From Actinomadura rupiterrae (GTDB lineage: Bacteria > Actinomycetota > Actinomycetes > Streptosporangiales > Streptosporangiaceae), in NCBI RefSeq assembly GCF_024172125.1, contig NZ_JAMZEA010000005.1, positions 682,001 to 746,000 on the forward strand: DNA of 64,000 bases, in the 5' to 3' direction. The notes under the pieces were generated by a model, which did not search any database, was not told the DNA's origin, and saw only the letters and a program-made list of their open reading frames with translations. This document shows positions 17,856 through 25,380 of the stretch, one piece after another. Position 1 is the first letter of the stretch. Every line of letters begins with the position of its first letter. Position numbers and translations under genes: made by a program.

Positions 17856-18509
17856 TCACTGCTGGCGGGAGTCTTCGAGAATCCCGTTGATCACCGTGTC
17901 CGACATCGTCGGCGACTGGGGCTTGACTTCCACGTTCCACACAAAGGTGCCCTTGAGTCCGGTCATGAAGGTCCGGTTCTCAAAGGAGATTCCCCTGAGC
18001 AGTGGCATCTCGCGCGAGAGCTCGGTGATCTTGCCGGCATTGGCGTCGACCAGATCCTTATAACCGTGTGCGGTCGCGGCATCGGGCATCTCCACCCAGG
18101 AGACGGCGACCAGGACAAGGTCCCGGTCGATCTCGCCGAGCTGCACGAGCCCCCGCGCCATGCCCTTGCACGGATTCGTCCGGAGGAACTCCCGTACCCG
18201 CCCCTCAGAGCGCCCTGCACAGTCGGTCCCAAAGCTGATCGAGACCTTCGTGCCGTAATGACTGGCCTCCAACGCAACTCTGGCGCGAGTGATACCCGCT
18301 TGCGCGTCCGACGAGAGCGCGCCGCCGACCGCCCGAGGAGCGGCCGGTTTGCCCGCCTTCGGGGTCAGCAGTCCGTCGCCGGCCCAGCTCGCACCGCCGA
18401 TGACCACCGTGACACTGACGCCGGCTGCGGCAACCTTGCCGGGATTCCTCCGCCAATGCCCCCTCACATACCGTCCATTACGATAGTGCGGGCGCACCCA
18501 ATGCGACAT
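17856..18509 (-). CDS. Single-pass membrane protein of unknown function
   Basis: 217 residues from an ATG with GGGGAG four to five bases upstream. It begins with a basic, aromatic motif (SHWVRPHYRNGRYVRGHWRR) of the same style as the short 'YVRPHYRSNP' motif found near the ends of many unrelated bacterial proteins. A membrane helix follows (VAAAGVSVTVVIGGASWAG). The external domain has two Cys (T-D-C-A-G and N-P-C-K-G) and mixed alpha/beta sequence. No family recognised. It is followed by the NAGPA-like gene, 84 bp away on the same strand, but no operon can be claimed. Confidence 0.75.
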   Translation of the reverse strand: MSHWVRPHYRNGRYVRGHWRRNPGKVAAAGVSVTVVIGGASWAGDGLLTPKAGKPAAPRAVGGALSSDAQAGITRARVALEASHYGTKVSISFGTDCAGRSEGRVREFLRTNPCKGMARGLVQLGEIDRDLVLVAVSWVEMPDAATAHGYKDLVDANAGKITELSREMPLLRGISFENRTFMTGLKGTFVWNVEVKPQSPTMSDTVINGILEDSRQQ

Positions 18510-18665
18510 AGAACTCCCCAGACTTGACGCATGCGGGGTGTCATGAGTCACTATCCGTGCTTTTCTAGCACGCCCTCCAAATGCGCGCCCACTGTCCGGA
18601 CAGTGTCGAAACTGTAGTTCGTCCACATGCGGCTACCCGGCCGGCTCGCGAACGCTCCCGTGCCG

Positions 18666-19361
18666 TCAGGAGCGGTGGCGGGTGGCTATCTGGTTGATGA
18701 GGGGGGCGAGGAGGATGGCGTTGGGGGTTTCGTGGACGGCGACGGGGAGGGGTTTTTCGCGGCCGTGGACGAAGAGCCAGACGCGGCCGCCGTGGTCCTT
18801 CGCGCTCTGGATGGCCGTCCAGGGGAAGGAGTCGCGGCCTACGACTACGCCGCCGGGGTGGACGTGCGCCCGGCGGCTGAAGTCGATGGGCTGGCCGCGC
18901 CGGATCCGAGCGTCCATGCGGGCGAGGATGTCGGGTTCGACGCGTTCGCGTAGCAACCGCATCAGCGCGGTCCACGCCTCGGGGTCTTCCTTCTCCTTGT
19001 AGCGGCGGTAGAAGTCCGCGTGCACGTCGCCCCGGCTGCGGGACGGGTCCACGCCCGCCTTGAAGTTGTACTGGAAGTTGCCGCGGGTCGGGTCGTTCAG
19101 GCCCGAGCTGCCCTGGACCTTGCGCACCACCCAGTGGGACACCCACCGAATGTTCGCGATGGGGATCGTCCGGCCGTTCACGCCGAGGGTGTGCTGGTCG
19201 GCCCAGACGTGGAACTTGCGGTATTCCAGGTTGAACTGCGGGCCCCCGGGGGCTTGCGGCGCGTTCGGGGCGGGTTGGGCGTGGTCGGTCCAGACCGTTC
19301 CGTCCCACCAGCGGAGGCCGCCCCCGCCGTAGGGATCCGCATACCAACCCGGCTGACTCAT
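18666..19361 (-). CDS. DUF2510-containing protein
   Basis: 231 residues. The first 28 residues are a DUF2510 module (PGWYADPYGGGGLRWWDGTV), an actinobacterial motif often found at the N-terminus of membrane or signalling proteins. The rest is soluble alpha/beta sequence without a membrane helix. It contains a 'TLGVNGRTIPIANIRWVSHW' block resembling PH-like domains, and a similar second block near the end (VVVGRDSFPWTAIQSAKDHG). Two PH-like repeats after DUF2510 is my reading of this, at low certainty. Function unknown. A tRNA-Asn gene follows upstream on the same strand. Confidence 0.8.
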   Translation of the reverse strand: MSQPGWYADPYGGGGLRWWDGTVWTDHAQPAPNAPQAPGGPQFNLEYRKFHVWADQHTLGVNGRTIPIANIRWVSHWVVRKVQGSSGLNDPTRGNFQYNFKAGVDPSRSRGDVHADFYRRYKEKEDPEAWTALMRLLRERVEPDILARMDARIRRGQPIDFSRRAHVHPGGVVVGRDSFPWTAIQSAKDHGGRVWLFVHGREKPLPVAVHETPNAILLAPLINQIATRHRS

Positions 19362-19437
19362 GCCACCCTCCAGACGTGCGACGAGGCCGTCACCGTGGTG
19401 GTGACGGCCTCGGGCGCTCGCTCTGCGAGCGTGTGGG

Positions 19438-19510
19438 CTCCCGCGAGTGGACTCGAACCACTAACCTGCCGGTTAACAGCCGGCTGCTCTGCCGATTGAG
19501 CTACGCGGGA
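19438..19510 (-). tRNA. tRNA-Asn (anticodon GTT)
   Basis: 73-nt cloverleaf on the minus strand. The acceptor stem pairs TCCCGCG (from 19510) with CGCGGGA (to 19439), discriminator G at 19438. The D arm is GCTCAATCGGCAGAGC. The anticodon arm CCGGCTGTTAACCGG has GTT in the loop, and the T arm contains GGTTCGAGTCC. CCA is not encoded. No inverted or direct repeat typical of an integrated element is attached to it in this window. Confidence 0.97.
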
Positions 19511-19661
19511 TTGTCCCTGGTCTCCGGGGGTTTCGCCCCCTGGCGACAGGAATACATTAGCGCATCCGGGGAGTGGTTCGCGCATCTGAACCGGGGCGCG
19601 GGTGAGGCGTACGCGGGCGGGTATGGGTGGGTCACGGTTCGTGCAGTCCTGTGGGGGTGGG

Positions 19662-20081
19662 ATGAAGTACCGGGTGACGTTCGCGGTCGGGGTCGCGGTG
19701 GGGTACGTGCTGGGCACGAGGGCCGGGCGCGAGCGGTACGACCAGATCAGGAAGGCCTCGCAGCGGATGGCCGAGAGCCCTGCGGTGCAGGGGGCCGCGG
19801 AGGCGGTGCGGGAACGGGCCTCGGACGCGCGGGAGCGGGTGGCCGGGGCGGCCCGCGAGCGCGGCGGGCCGCTGGCGCGGTTCGCCGGGTCCTCGGACGG
19901 CGGCGCCTCGTCGCCGCGGCACGGCGGCGTCGGGCGCGCCGGCGGGATGAGCCGGACCGAGTCGCGGCCGGTCAGCACCCAGGGCGGACGGTCCGGGGTG
20001 TCGGGCGGGCAGGGCGGCGAGACGTCCAGCGCCTGGGTCGGGCCCGGGATGGAGGCGGGCCGGGAGGCCGAGGACTTCTAG
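19662..20081 (+). CDS. YtxH-like small membrane-associated protein
   Basis: 139 residues. One N-terminal hydrophobic segment (MKYRVTFAVGVAVGYVLGTR) with G-Y-x-x-G-x-R-A-G-R-E-R-Y is typical of YtxH-domain proteins. It is followed by an amphipathic Ala/Arg/Glu-rich helix (QRMAESPAVQGAAEAVRERA) and a disordered Gly/Ser/Arg tail. The ATG follows a G-rich ribosome-binding stretch. Its TAG stop shares the tetramer CTAG with the stop of the convergent neighbour. The role is unknown; YtxH-like proteins are membrane-stress or envelope-associated in other bacteria. Confidence 0.8.
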   Translation: MKYRVTFAVGVAVGYVLGTRAGRERYDQIRKASQRMAESPAVQGAAEAVRERASDARERVAGAARERGGPLARFAGSSDGGASSPRHGGVGRAGGMSRTESRPVSTQGGRSGVSGGQGGETSSAWVGPGMEAGREAEDF

Positions 20082-20575
20082 AGGCCGGTCGAGCGGCGGA
20101 GGTCTTCGAGGACCTGCTCGGCCTGGGCGCGCAGGCCGGGGTCGGCGGGGTCGAGGCCGGGGTCGAAGACGAAGGTCCAGCGGACCTCGCCGCCGCCGGG
20201 CGGGCGCCGGCCCGCGATGCGGACGCCTCCGCCGCCGGGCAGCTCGGCATGGTGCGAGACGGCGACCGTGGAGGTGACGCGCTCGCGGACGGTCTCGGGC
20301 ACCGAGCCGGCGTCGGTCAGCCGGACGTGGTGCTCCGGCCCGCCGAGGGTCTCCTGGACGTGCAGCCAGCCGTCCTTCCAGGACGCCTGGTCGACCTGCT
20401 CCCAGGGGACGCGGGCCAGGCCGTCCCCGGTCGGGACGTAGAGCGCCCGGGCCGTCGCGACGACGTGCGAGCCGCCGCGGGTGGGGGCGGTGGCGAGGAC
20501 GCGGTCGCCGCGCGGCAGGTCCAGCGCGGCGCGGACGTCCGCGGGGAGGGCTCGGGTCGACCTGGGGAGGCGCAT
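20078..20575 (-). CDS. Conserved soluble protein of unknown function (PH-like)
   Basis: 165 residues, no signal or membrane helix. The N-terminal part reads as beta-strands with 'GDRVLATAPTRGGSHVVATA' then ALYVP and 'RVPWEQVDQASWKDGWLHVQ', the style of bacterial PH-like domains. The C-terminal helix (LRAQAEQVLEDLRRST) closes it. I have seen this arrangement in short actinomycete proteins without assigned function. It sits 16 bp downstream of the glycosidase gene on the same strand, so the two are probably co-transcribed. Its stop overlaps that of the convergent YtxH-like gene. Confidence 0.8.
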   Translation of the reverse strand: MRLPRSTRALPADVRAALDLPRGDRVLATAPTRGGSHVVATARALYVPTGDGLARVPWEQVDQASWKDGWLHVQETLGGPEHHVRLTDAGSVPETVRERVTSTVAVSHHAELPGGGGVRIAGRRPPGGGEVRWTFVFDPGLDPADPGLRAQAEQVLEDLRRSTGL

Positions 20576-20591
20576 GATCCCCAGGGTAGTC

Positions 20592-21920
20592 TCACGCGGC
20601 CCGCGGGGCCCTCCTGGCCGCCAGCAGGTCCAGGACGAGACCGGCGGACCAGCTGTAGTCGTGGCTGCCGCGGCCTGTGCCGTCGAACGGGTCGAAGTAC
20701 TCGCGGAAGCCGGACTGCCGGACGAGCCGGAGCGTGGACCCGTACAGCAGGTCGGCGACGACGGTGAGGCCGTGGCCGAGGGCGCCGTGCCACAGCAGCC
20801 AGTTGGTGTTGATCCAGGTGGGGCCGCGCCAGTAGCCGCCGCGGTCGAACGCGGGCGCCTGGATGTCGCAGGTCGGCACGGGGTACCCGGCGGCACCGGC
20901 GAAGCGGGCGGACAGCAGCAGGTCGACGGTCTGGCGGACGGCCGCGGACGGCAGGTCCGGGTCGAGGAGCGGGACGAACGCGGCGACCGTGACGACCGGG
21001 AGGAGCCGGTCGTCCCGGAGGTCGCGGGCTCGGAAGCAGCCCTGCTCGGTGTCCCAGAGCCGTTCCAGGAGGGCGGTGTGGATGCGGGCCGCCCGGTCCA
21101 GGTGGGGACGCGTGTCCGCGCCCAGGAGCGCCGCGATTTCGGCCAGCGCATGTTCGGACGCCAAGTAGACGGCGTTGAACAGCGGGTCCTCTACGGCGAA
21201 CGGGTGGTCCTCGCGCATGTAGGCGGGGTCGTAGTCGTGCGCGCGCAGGAGGGCGACCAGGTGGACGTACCGGTCGTAGTCCTCGCCTGTAGGGAGGTCG
21301 CGCGGCGTCCTGGACGGCGAGTACGCGGCGGGCGGCAGGCGCAGGGCCCCTAGCGGACGGTCCCAGGTAGGGCTGTTGTCCATGCCCGATTCCCACGGAT
21401 GGCAGATCGCGGCCAAACCCGAGCCCGCCAGGTCGCGCGCCCGGGCCAGGTAGCGGTGCTGGGCGGCCAGGCACGGGTAGAGCCCGCGCAGGAAGTCCAG
21501 GCTGCGGATCGCGTCGGACGGCGGCGCGGACGCGTGCAGCCGGAGCGCCGCGAGCGCGTGCAGCGGCGGCTGGGTGAGGCCGGACGTCCGGACGCCGCGC
21601 GGCGCGCGGGAGCGGCCGCCGTCGCCGTGCCACAGCTCCGGACCCGGGAAGTAGGCGTGCCGGGCGAGGGTCTCGTTGAAGACCATGTGCGGGAGCAGGC
21701 CGTCCGCCCACTGGCCGCGGAACAGCGACAGCAGCTCGCGTTCGGCGCGGTCGCGGCGGTGCCGGGCGAGCCCCATCGCCACGAACGCCGAGTCCAGGCT
21801 CCACTGGTGCGGGTACAGGCCCGGGGACGGGACCGTCGCCGTCCCCGTCCAGTTGGCGTCCAGGACCCGTGCCGCGGCCTGCCACAGCGCGGTCTCGTCG
21901 CCGGTGAGACGGGAGCTCAT
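20592..21920 (-). CDS. GH63-like (MGH-type) glycoside hydrolase
   Basis: 442 residues, cytoplasmic (alpha/alpha)6-barrel-type sequence without signal peptide. Signature blocks of the bacterial mannosylglycerate/glucosylglycerate hydrolase group are visible: LYPHQWSLDSAFVAMGLARH near 35, GLLPHMVFN near 75, WESGMDNSPTWD near 175 and GYWRGPTWINTNWLLWHGA near 365. Retaining Asp and Glu in the D-N-S and R-G-P-T-W segments fits an inverting enzyme. Likely substrates are glucosylglycerate, mannosylglycerate or a similar alpha-glucoside used as compatible solute. That is inference by family. Followed by the PH-like gene in the same transcript. Confidence 0.85.
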   Translation of the reverse strand: MSSRLTGDETALWQAAARVLDANWTGTATVPSPGLYPHQWSLDSAFVAMGLARHRRDRAERELLSLFRGQWADGLLPHMVFNETLARHAYFPGPELWHGDGGRSRAPRGVRTSGLTQPPLHALAALRLHASAPPSDAIRSLDFLRGLYPCLAAQHRYLARARDLAGSGLAAICHPWESGMDNSPTWDRPLGALRLPPAAYSPSRTPRDLPTGEDYDRYVHLVALLRAHDYDPAYMREDHPFAVEDPLFNAVYLASEHALAEIAALLGADTRPHLDRAARIHTALLERLWDTEQGCFRARDLRDDRLLPVVTVAAFVPLLDPDLPSAAVRQTVDLLLSARFAGAAGYPVPTCDIQAPAFDRGGYWRGPTWINTNWLLWHGALGHGLTVVADLLYGSTLRLVRQSGFREYFDPFDGTGRGSHDYSWSAGLVLDLLAARRAPRAA

Positions 21921-22033
21921 GGGTGTCGCATGTCCTCCCGGCCGGTGCGGTTACCGCGATTGTGACCGCTCGGAAGCGTTCCGACGACCCTTTGCGGGGC
22001 GTAGCTTGTCTTCGTCCGGAGGGCTCTGTCCGT

Positions 22034-22058
22034 GATTGACCGCTGTCAGCGGTCGATC
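22034..22058 (-). terminator. Hairpin overlapping the DUF475 stop codon
   Basis: An 11-bp stem (22034-22044 with 22048-22058, one G-T pair) with a 3-nt loop includes the TGA of the leftward DUF475 gene. The position suits transcription termination. Confidence 0.6.
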
Positions 22059-23209
22059 ATCGAGGCGGGGTCGGCGGGCGCTCCGTCCGCCGCCGCCTCG
22101 GGTGTCCCGGCCTCATCCGCGGCCTCGTCGGCGGCCTCGGCCGCGGCCTCGCGCCGGTTGCGGACGACCGAGGACACGAACGACACCAGGATCAGGCCCG
22201 CGCCGATGCCGCCGGTCAGCCAGTCGGGCAGCTCGTGCCCGATGCTGATCATCATGCACACCGAGAGCGCGCCGATCGCCCAGTGCGCGCCGTGCTCCAG
22301 GTAGACGTACTCGTGCAGGGTGCCCTTGCGGACGAGGTAGACCGTCAGGGACCGGATGTACATCGCGCCGACGCCGAGGCCGAGCGCGATGACGATCGGG
22401 TCGGTGCTGATCGCGAACGCGCCGATCACGCCGTCGAACGAGAACGACGCGTCCAGCACCTCCAGGTACAGGAACAGGAAGAATCCGGCCTTGCCGACGG
22501 CGAGCGCGGCACTGCTCGGGCCGCCGCGGCGGGCGGGGGCGCCGGGGGCGCCGGCGGCGTCGGCCTCGTCCGCGGTCTCCTCGATGCCGGCGTCGGAGAA
22601 CATCTCACCCAGGCCGTCCACCAGGATGTAGGTGATCATGCCGAGCACCCCGGCGATCATCACCTCGGCCGGGTCGTCGGCGACCAGCCCGGACACCGCG
22701 GCCAGCACGCCGCCGGTGACCACGACGGGCAGCTGGTCGAGCCGTCCGAACCGGGCCAGCGCCGCCTCGACCGGACCGAGCCAGCGCAGCTCCCGGTCCT
22801 CGAACACCCAGTTCAGGAACAGCATCAGCAGGAACGCGCCGCCGAACCCGGCGATCATCGGGTAGGCGTCCCGCATGATCGCCTCGTACCGGTGCGGCTC
22901 GGACAGCGCCAGGTCGAACGCCCGCAGCGGGCTCAGCTTCGCGGTCAGCGCCACGATGACCAGCGGGAACACCAGGCGCATGCCGAACACCGCGATCGCG
23001 ATGCCGACGGTCAGGAAGACCTTCTGCCAGAACGGCGCCATCCGGTCGAGGACCTTGGCGTTCACCACGGCGTTGTCGAACGACAGCGAGATCTCCAGGA
23101 CGGCCAGGATCGCCACCAGGGCGAGCGCTTCCGGGCCCTGGTAGGCCAGCGCGACGAGCAGGGCCACCACCGTGAGGGCGGCGGACCAGCCGAAGGTGCG
23201 AAGGATCAT
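22046..23209 (-). CDS. DUF475 / TerC-like integral membrane protein
   Basis: 387 residues, about nine helices. TerC-superfamily features are present: acidic intramembrane motif EISLSFDNAVVNAKVLDRM near 42-60 and a second one, LEVLDASFSFDGVIGAFAIS near 245-265. The two halves look like an internal duplication. Charged linkers and an Ala/Glu/Asp-rich cytoplasmic tail (last 40 residues) complete it. TerC-like proteins move metal ions, manganese in characterised cases, or serve envelope stress. DUF475 itself has no proven substrate. It lies directly downstream of terD on the same strand, a pairing expected of tellurite/stress clusters. Confidence 0.9.
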   Translation of the reverse strand: MILRTFGWSAALTVVALLVALAYQGPEALALVAILAVLEISLSFDNAVVNAKVLDRMAPFWQKVFLTVGIAIAVFGMRLVFPLVIVALTAKLSPLRAFDLALSEPHRYEAIMRDAYPMIAGFGGAFLLMLFLNWVFEDRELRWLGPVEAALARFGRLDQLPVVVTGGVLAAVSGLVADDPAEVMIAGVLGMITYILVDGLGEMFSDAGIEETADEADAAGAPGAPARRGGPSSAALAVGKAGFFLFLYLEVLDASFSFDGVIGAFAISTDPIVIALGLGVGAMYIRSLTVYLVRKGTLHEYVYLEHGAHWAIGALSVCMMISIGHELPDWLTGGIGAGLILVSFVSSVVRNRREAAAEAADEAADEAGTPEAAADGAPADPASMIDR

Positions 23210-23249
23210 GGCCCCGGTTTCCGTGTCGAGGGTCGATAGGGGGTGCGGT

Positions 23250-23325
23250 TCATCGGGCCGCCAGGCTGCGGGCGGGTCATCGGGCCGCCGGGCCGTGGGC
23301 GGGTCATCGGGCCGCCAGGCCGTGG
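23250..23325. repeat. 27-bp tandem repeat copying the terD 3' end
   Basis: TCATCGGGCCGCC(A/G)GGC... repeats with a period of 27 bp at 23250, 23277 and 23304. The third copy is partial and is the actual end of terD (codons for H-G-L-A-A-R and stop). The other two are untranslated copies including the stop triplet, between terD and the DUF475 gene. Confidence 0.9.
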
Positions 23326-23951
23326 TCGAGGACGATCTCGCGCAGGCCGCCGGGATGGCCGCGGCCCACCGCGCGGAACCGCCAGCCGCCGCCGTGCCGG
23401 TCCAGCTCGCCCATCACGACGGCCGTCGCGCCGTCCTGGCCCGCGGGCAGGTCGTAGCGGGCCAGCTCGGCGCCGTCCGGCCGCCGCGCGAGCCGGACGA
23501 ACACCCCGCCGACCTGGCCGAAGTGCTGGCCGCGGTTGGCCGCGTCGAAGATAGAGACGGGGAAGGCGATGCGGGCGCAGCGCTCCGGGACGGCGGCGAG
23601 GTCCACGCCGATGGTCTCGCCCTCGGTATGGACGCCGGCGGTCTCGCCGCCGGCGTGCTTGCCGCTGGCGTGCCTGCCGCCGGCGTGCTTGCCGTGGTGC
23701 TCGACCGAGCCGTCCGGGCTGCGCGGGTTGTTGAAGTGGACGAAGTGGTCCTCGGACAGGACGGCACCGGCGCCGTCCAGCATGAGGGCCGAGGCGTCCA
23801 GGTCGAAGTCGGCGCGGGACTCCTCCGGCGGCGTCCAGCCGAAACCGACCGAAAGCGCGGACGCAGCGGGTCCGGAAGACGCAGCGGGTCCGGAAGACGC
23901 AGCGGGTCCGGAAAGGGGGACGGCGTCGCCACCGGTGAGCGGTGCACCCAT
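23304..23951 (-). CDS. TerD-family protein with His-rich insertion
   Basis: 215 residues. TerD landmarks: VGFGWTPPEESRADFDLDAS near 36, DHFVHFNNPRSPDGSVEHHG near 68-88, IGVDLAAVPERCARIAFPVS and the late G-A-T-A-V-V-M-G-E-L. These bind Ca2+ in TerD/CABP proteins. Two oddities: a GPAASS hexapeptide repeated at the N-terminus (18-bp tandem repeat, 23861-23914) and a GKHAG/GRHAS/GKHAG insertion beside VEHHG giving five His within about 20 residues where TerD normally has a short loop. It probably acts with DUF475 in a stress or metal response. Confidence 0.88.
   Translation of the reverse strand: MGAPLTGGDAVPLSGPAASSGPAASSGPAASALSVGFGWTPPEESRADFDLDASALMLDGAGAVLSEDHFVHFNNPRSPDGSVEHHGKHAGGRHASGKHAGGETAGVHTEGETIGVDLAAVPERCARIAFPVSIFDAANRGQHFGQVGGVFVRLARRPDGAELARYDLPAGQDGATAVVMGELDRHGGGWRFRAVGRGHPGGLREIVLDHGLAAR
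23861..23914. repeat. 18-bp tandem repeat, three copies, in terD
   Basis: ACGCAGCGGGTCCGGAAG recurs at 23861, 23879 and 23897 (last copy changed at the final base). It encodes the GPAASS repeats near the TerD N-terminus and keeps frame. Confidence 0.95.
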
Positions 23952-24041
23952 GACGGACCACTTCCTCGGAGTCGGCGGACGCGCCGCGAGCGACGGCGGA
24001 GCCGGGCCGCACGACGCTCTTGGACGCTCTCGCGATGCTAT

Positions 24042-24060
24042 CCGTTCCCGCGCGGAACGG
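24042..24060 (-). terminator. Hairpin between efeB and terD
   Basis: CCGTTCC-CGCGC-GGAACGG is a perfect 7-bp stem with a 5-nt loop, 37 bp after the efeB stop on the minus strand and about 90 bp before terD. It has no T-run and is plausible as the end of the efeOB transcript. Confidence 0.55.
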
Positions 24061-24096
24061 GTTCGCACGGCCCGTCCCGCCTGTTCCGCCTTCCCC

Positions 24097-25380
24097 TTAC
24101 GCGAACAGGGTTTCGCCCCAGTAGCCGCCCTCGCGGACGCCCGGCGGGCAGGCGTAGACGCCCGACCCGACGTGCTGGATGTACTCGTTCATCGCGTCCG
24201 TCGCCAGGTTGTTCTGGACGCGGATGAAGCCGGTGCGCGGGTCCCGCTGGAAGGCGATGAAGAACAGGCCCGCGTCGAGGCGGCCGAGGCCGTCCGAGCC
24301 GTCGGTGAACGAGTAGCCGCGGCGCAGGATCCGGGTGCCGCCGTTGGAGTCCGGGTGCGCGAGCCGGACGTGCGCGGTCGGCTTCAGCTTGGCGAGGTCG
24401 ACCTCGTCGTGCTCGCGCCGCTGCCCGGCCGGGGCGCCCTCGTTCTTGTCCCGGCCGATCACGTCCTGCTGCTCGCCGAGGGACGTGCGGTCCCAGGTCT
24501 CGATGTGCATCCGGATGCGGCGCGCGACGAGGTAGGTGCCGCCCGCCATCCAGTCCGAACCGTCCGACTTGGACGCCCAGATGTGCTTGTCCAGCGCGGT
24601 CGTCTCGGTGCCGGCGACGTTGCGGGTGCCGTCCTTGAAACCGAACATGTTGCGCGGGGTCTGCGCGTCCGGGGTGGTGGAGGACGTCTTGCCGAACCCG
24701 AGCTGCGACCAGCGGACCGCGACGACGCCGAACCCGATGCGCGCCAGGTTGCGGATCGCGTGCACCGCGACCTGCGGGTCGTCCGCGCATGCCTGGACGA
24801 CGATGTCGCCGCCGCAGCGGTTCGGGTCGAGGTTGTCGCCGGGGAACTGCGGCAGGTCGACCAGCGCGGCCGGGCGCTTGGACTTGATGCCGAACCGGTC
24901 CTTGCCGTCCTTCTCGAACAGCGTCGGGCCGAAGCCGACGGTCAGCGTCAGCCGGGACGGCGGCAGGCCGAGCGCCTCGCCCGTGTCGTCCGGCGGGGAC
25001 ACCGCGGGGCCGCCGACCGCGCCCGCGCCGACCGGCTTCCCGGCGGTCATGGCGGCGGCCGCGGCGGTCCAGTCCTTCAGCATCCGGACGAGCTTGGCGC
25101 GGTCGCTCGTGACGACGTCGAACGCGGCGAAGTGCAGCCGGTCCTGGACGGGCGTCGCGATACCGGCCTGGTGCGGGCCGTGGAACGGCACCGCGGACGT
25201 GCTGTCGTTCTTGGTGTCGTCGTCGGTCGCGGACGCGACGCGCTCGATCCCGACACCGGCCGCGGCGCCGACGAGCAGGCTCGCGCCGCCGAAGCCGAGC
25301 ATCCGCCGCCGGGAGAGCCTCCCGCGCGCCTCGTCGCCGTCCTTCTCCCGACCGTCCTTCGCCTCTTCGGCCCTGGTCAC
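24097..25380 (-). CDS. efeB: Tat-secreted Dyp-type heme peroxidase EfeB
   Basis: 427 residues. The twin-arginine signal RLSRRRMLGFGG with hydrophobic stretch to about residue 50 directs export of a folded, heme-loaded enzyme. Dyp features: FGFKDGTRN near 245 (the GxxDG motif with the distal Asp), the proximal heme His region near 330, and catalytic Arg in the 'RRGYSF' block. EfeB works with EfeO in iron acquisition. Proposed activities are heme deferrochelation or oxidation of Fe2+. The GTG start overlaps the efeO stop (GTGA). efeU, the usual permease, is not adjacent. Confidence 0.93.
   Translation of the reverse strand: MTRAEEAKDGREKDGDEARGRLSRRRMLGFGGASLLVGAAAGVGIERVASATDDDTKNDSTSAVPFHGPHQAGIATPVQDRLHFAAFDVVTSDRAKLVRMLKDWTAAAAAMTAGKPVGAGAVGGPAVSPPDDTGEALGLPPSRLTLTVGFGPTLFEKDGKDRFGIKSKRPAALVDLPQFPGDNLDPNRCGGDIVVQACADDPQVAVHAIRNLARIGFGVVAVRWSQLGFGKTSSTTPDAQTPRNMFGFKDGTRNVAGTETTALDKHIWASKSDGSDWMAGGTYLVARRIRMHIETWDRTSLGEQQDVIGRDKNEGAPAGQRREHDEVDLAKLKPTAHVRLAHPDSNGGTRILRRGYSFTDGSDGLGRLDAGLFFIAFQRDPRTGFIRVQNNLATDAMNEYIQHVGSGVYACPPGVREGGYWGETLFA

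Noticed and set aside
19438-19510. Integration site of a genomic island at the tRNA-Asn
   Set aside because: No integrase gene or repeated tRNA 3' end was seen on either side in this window.
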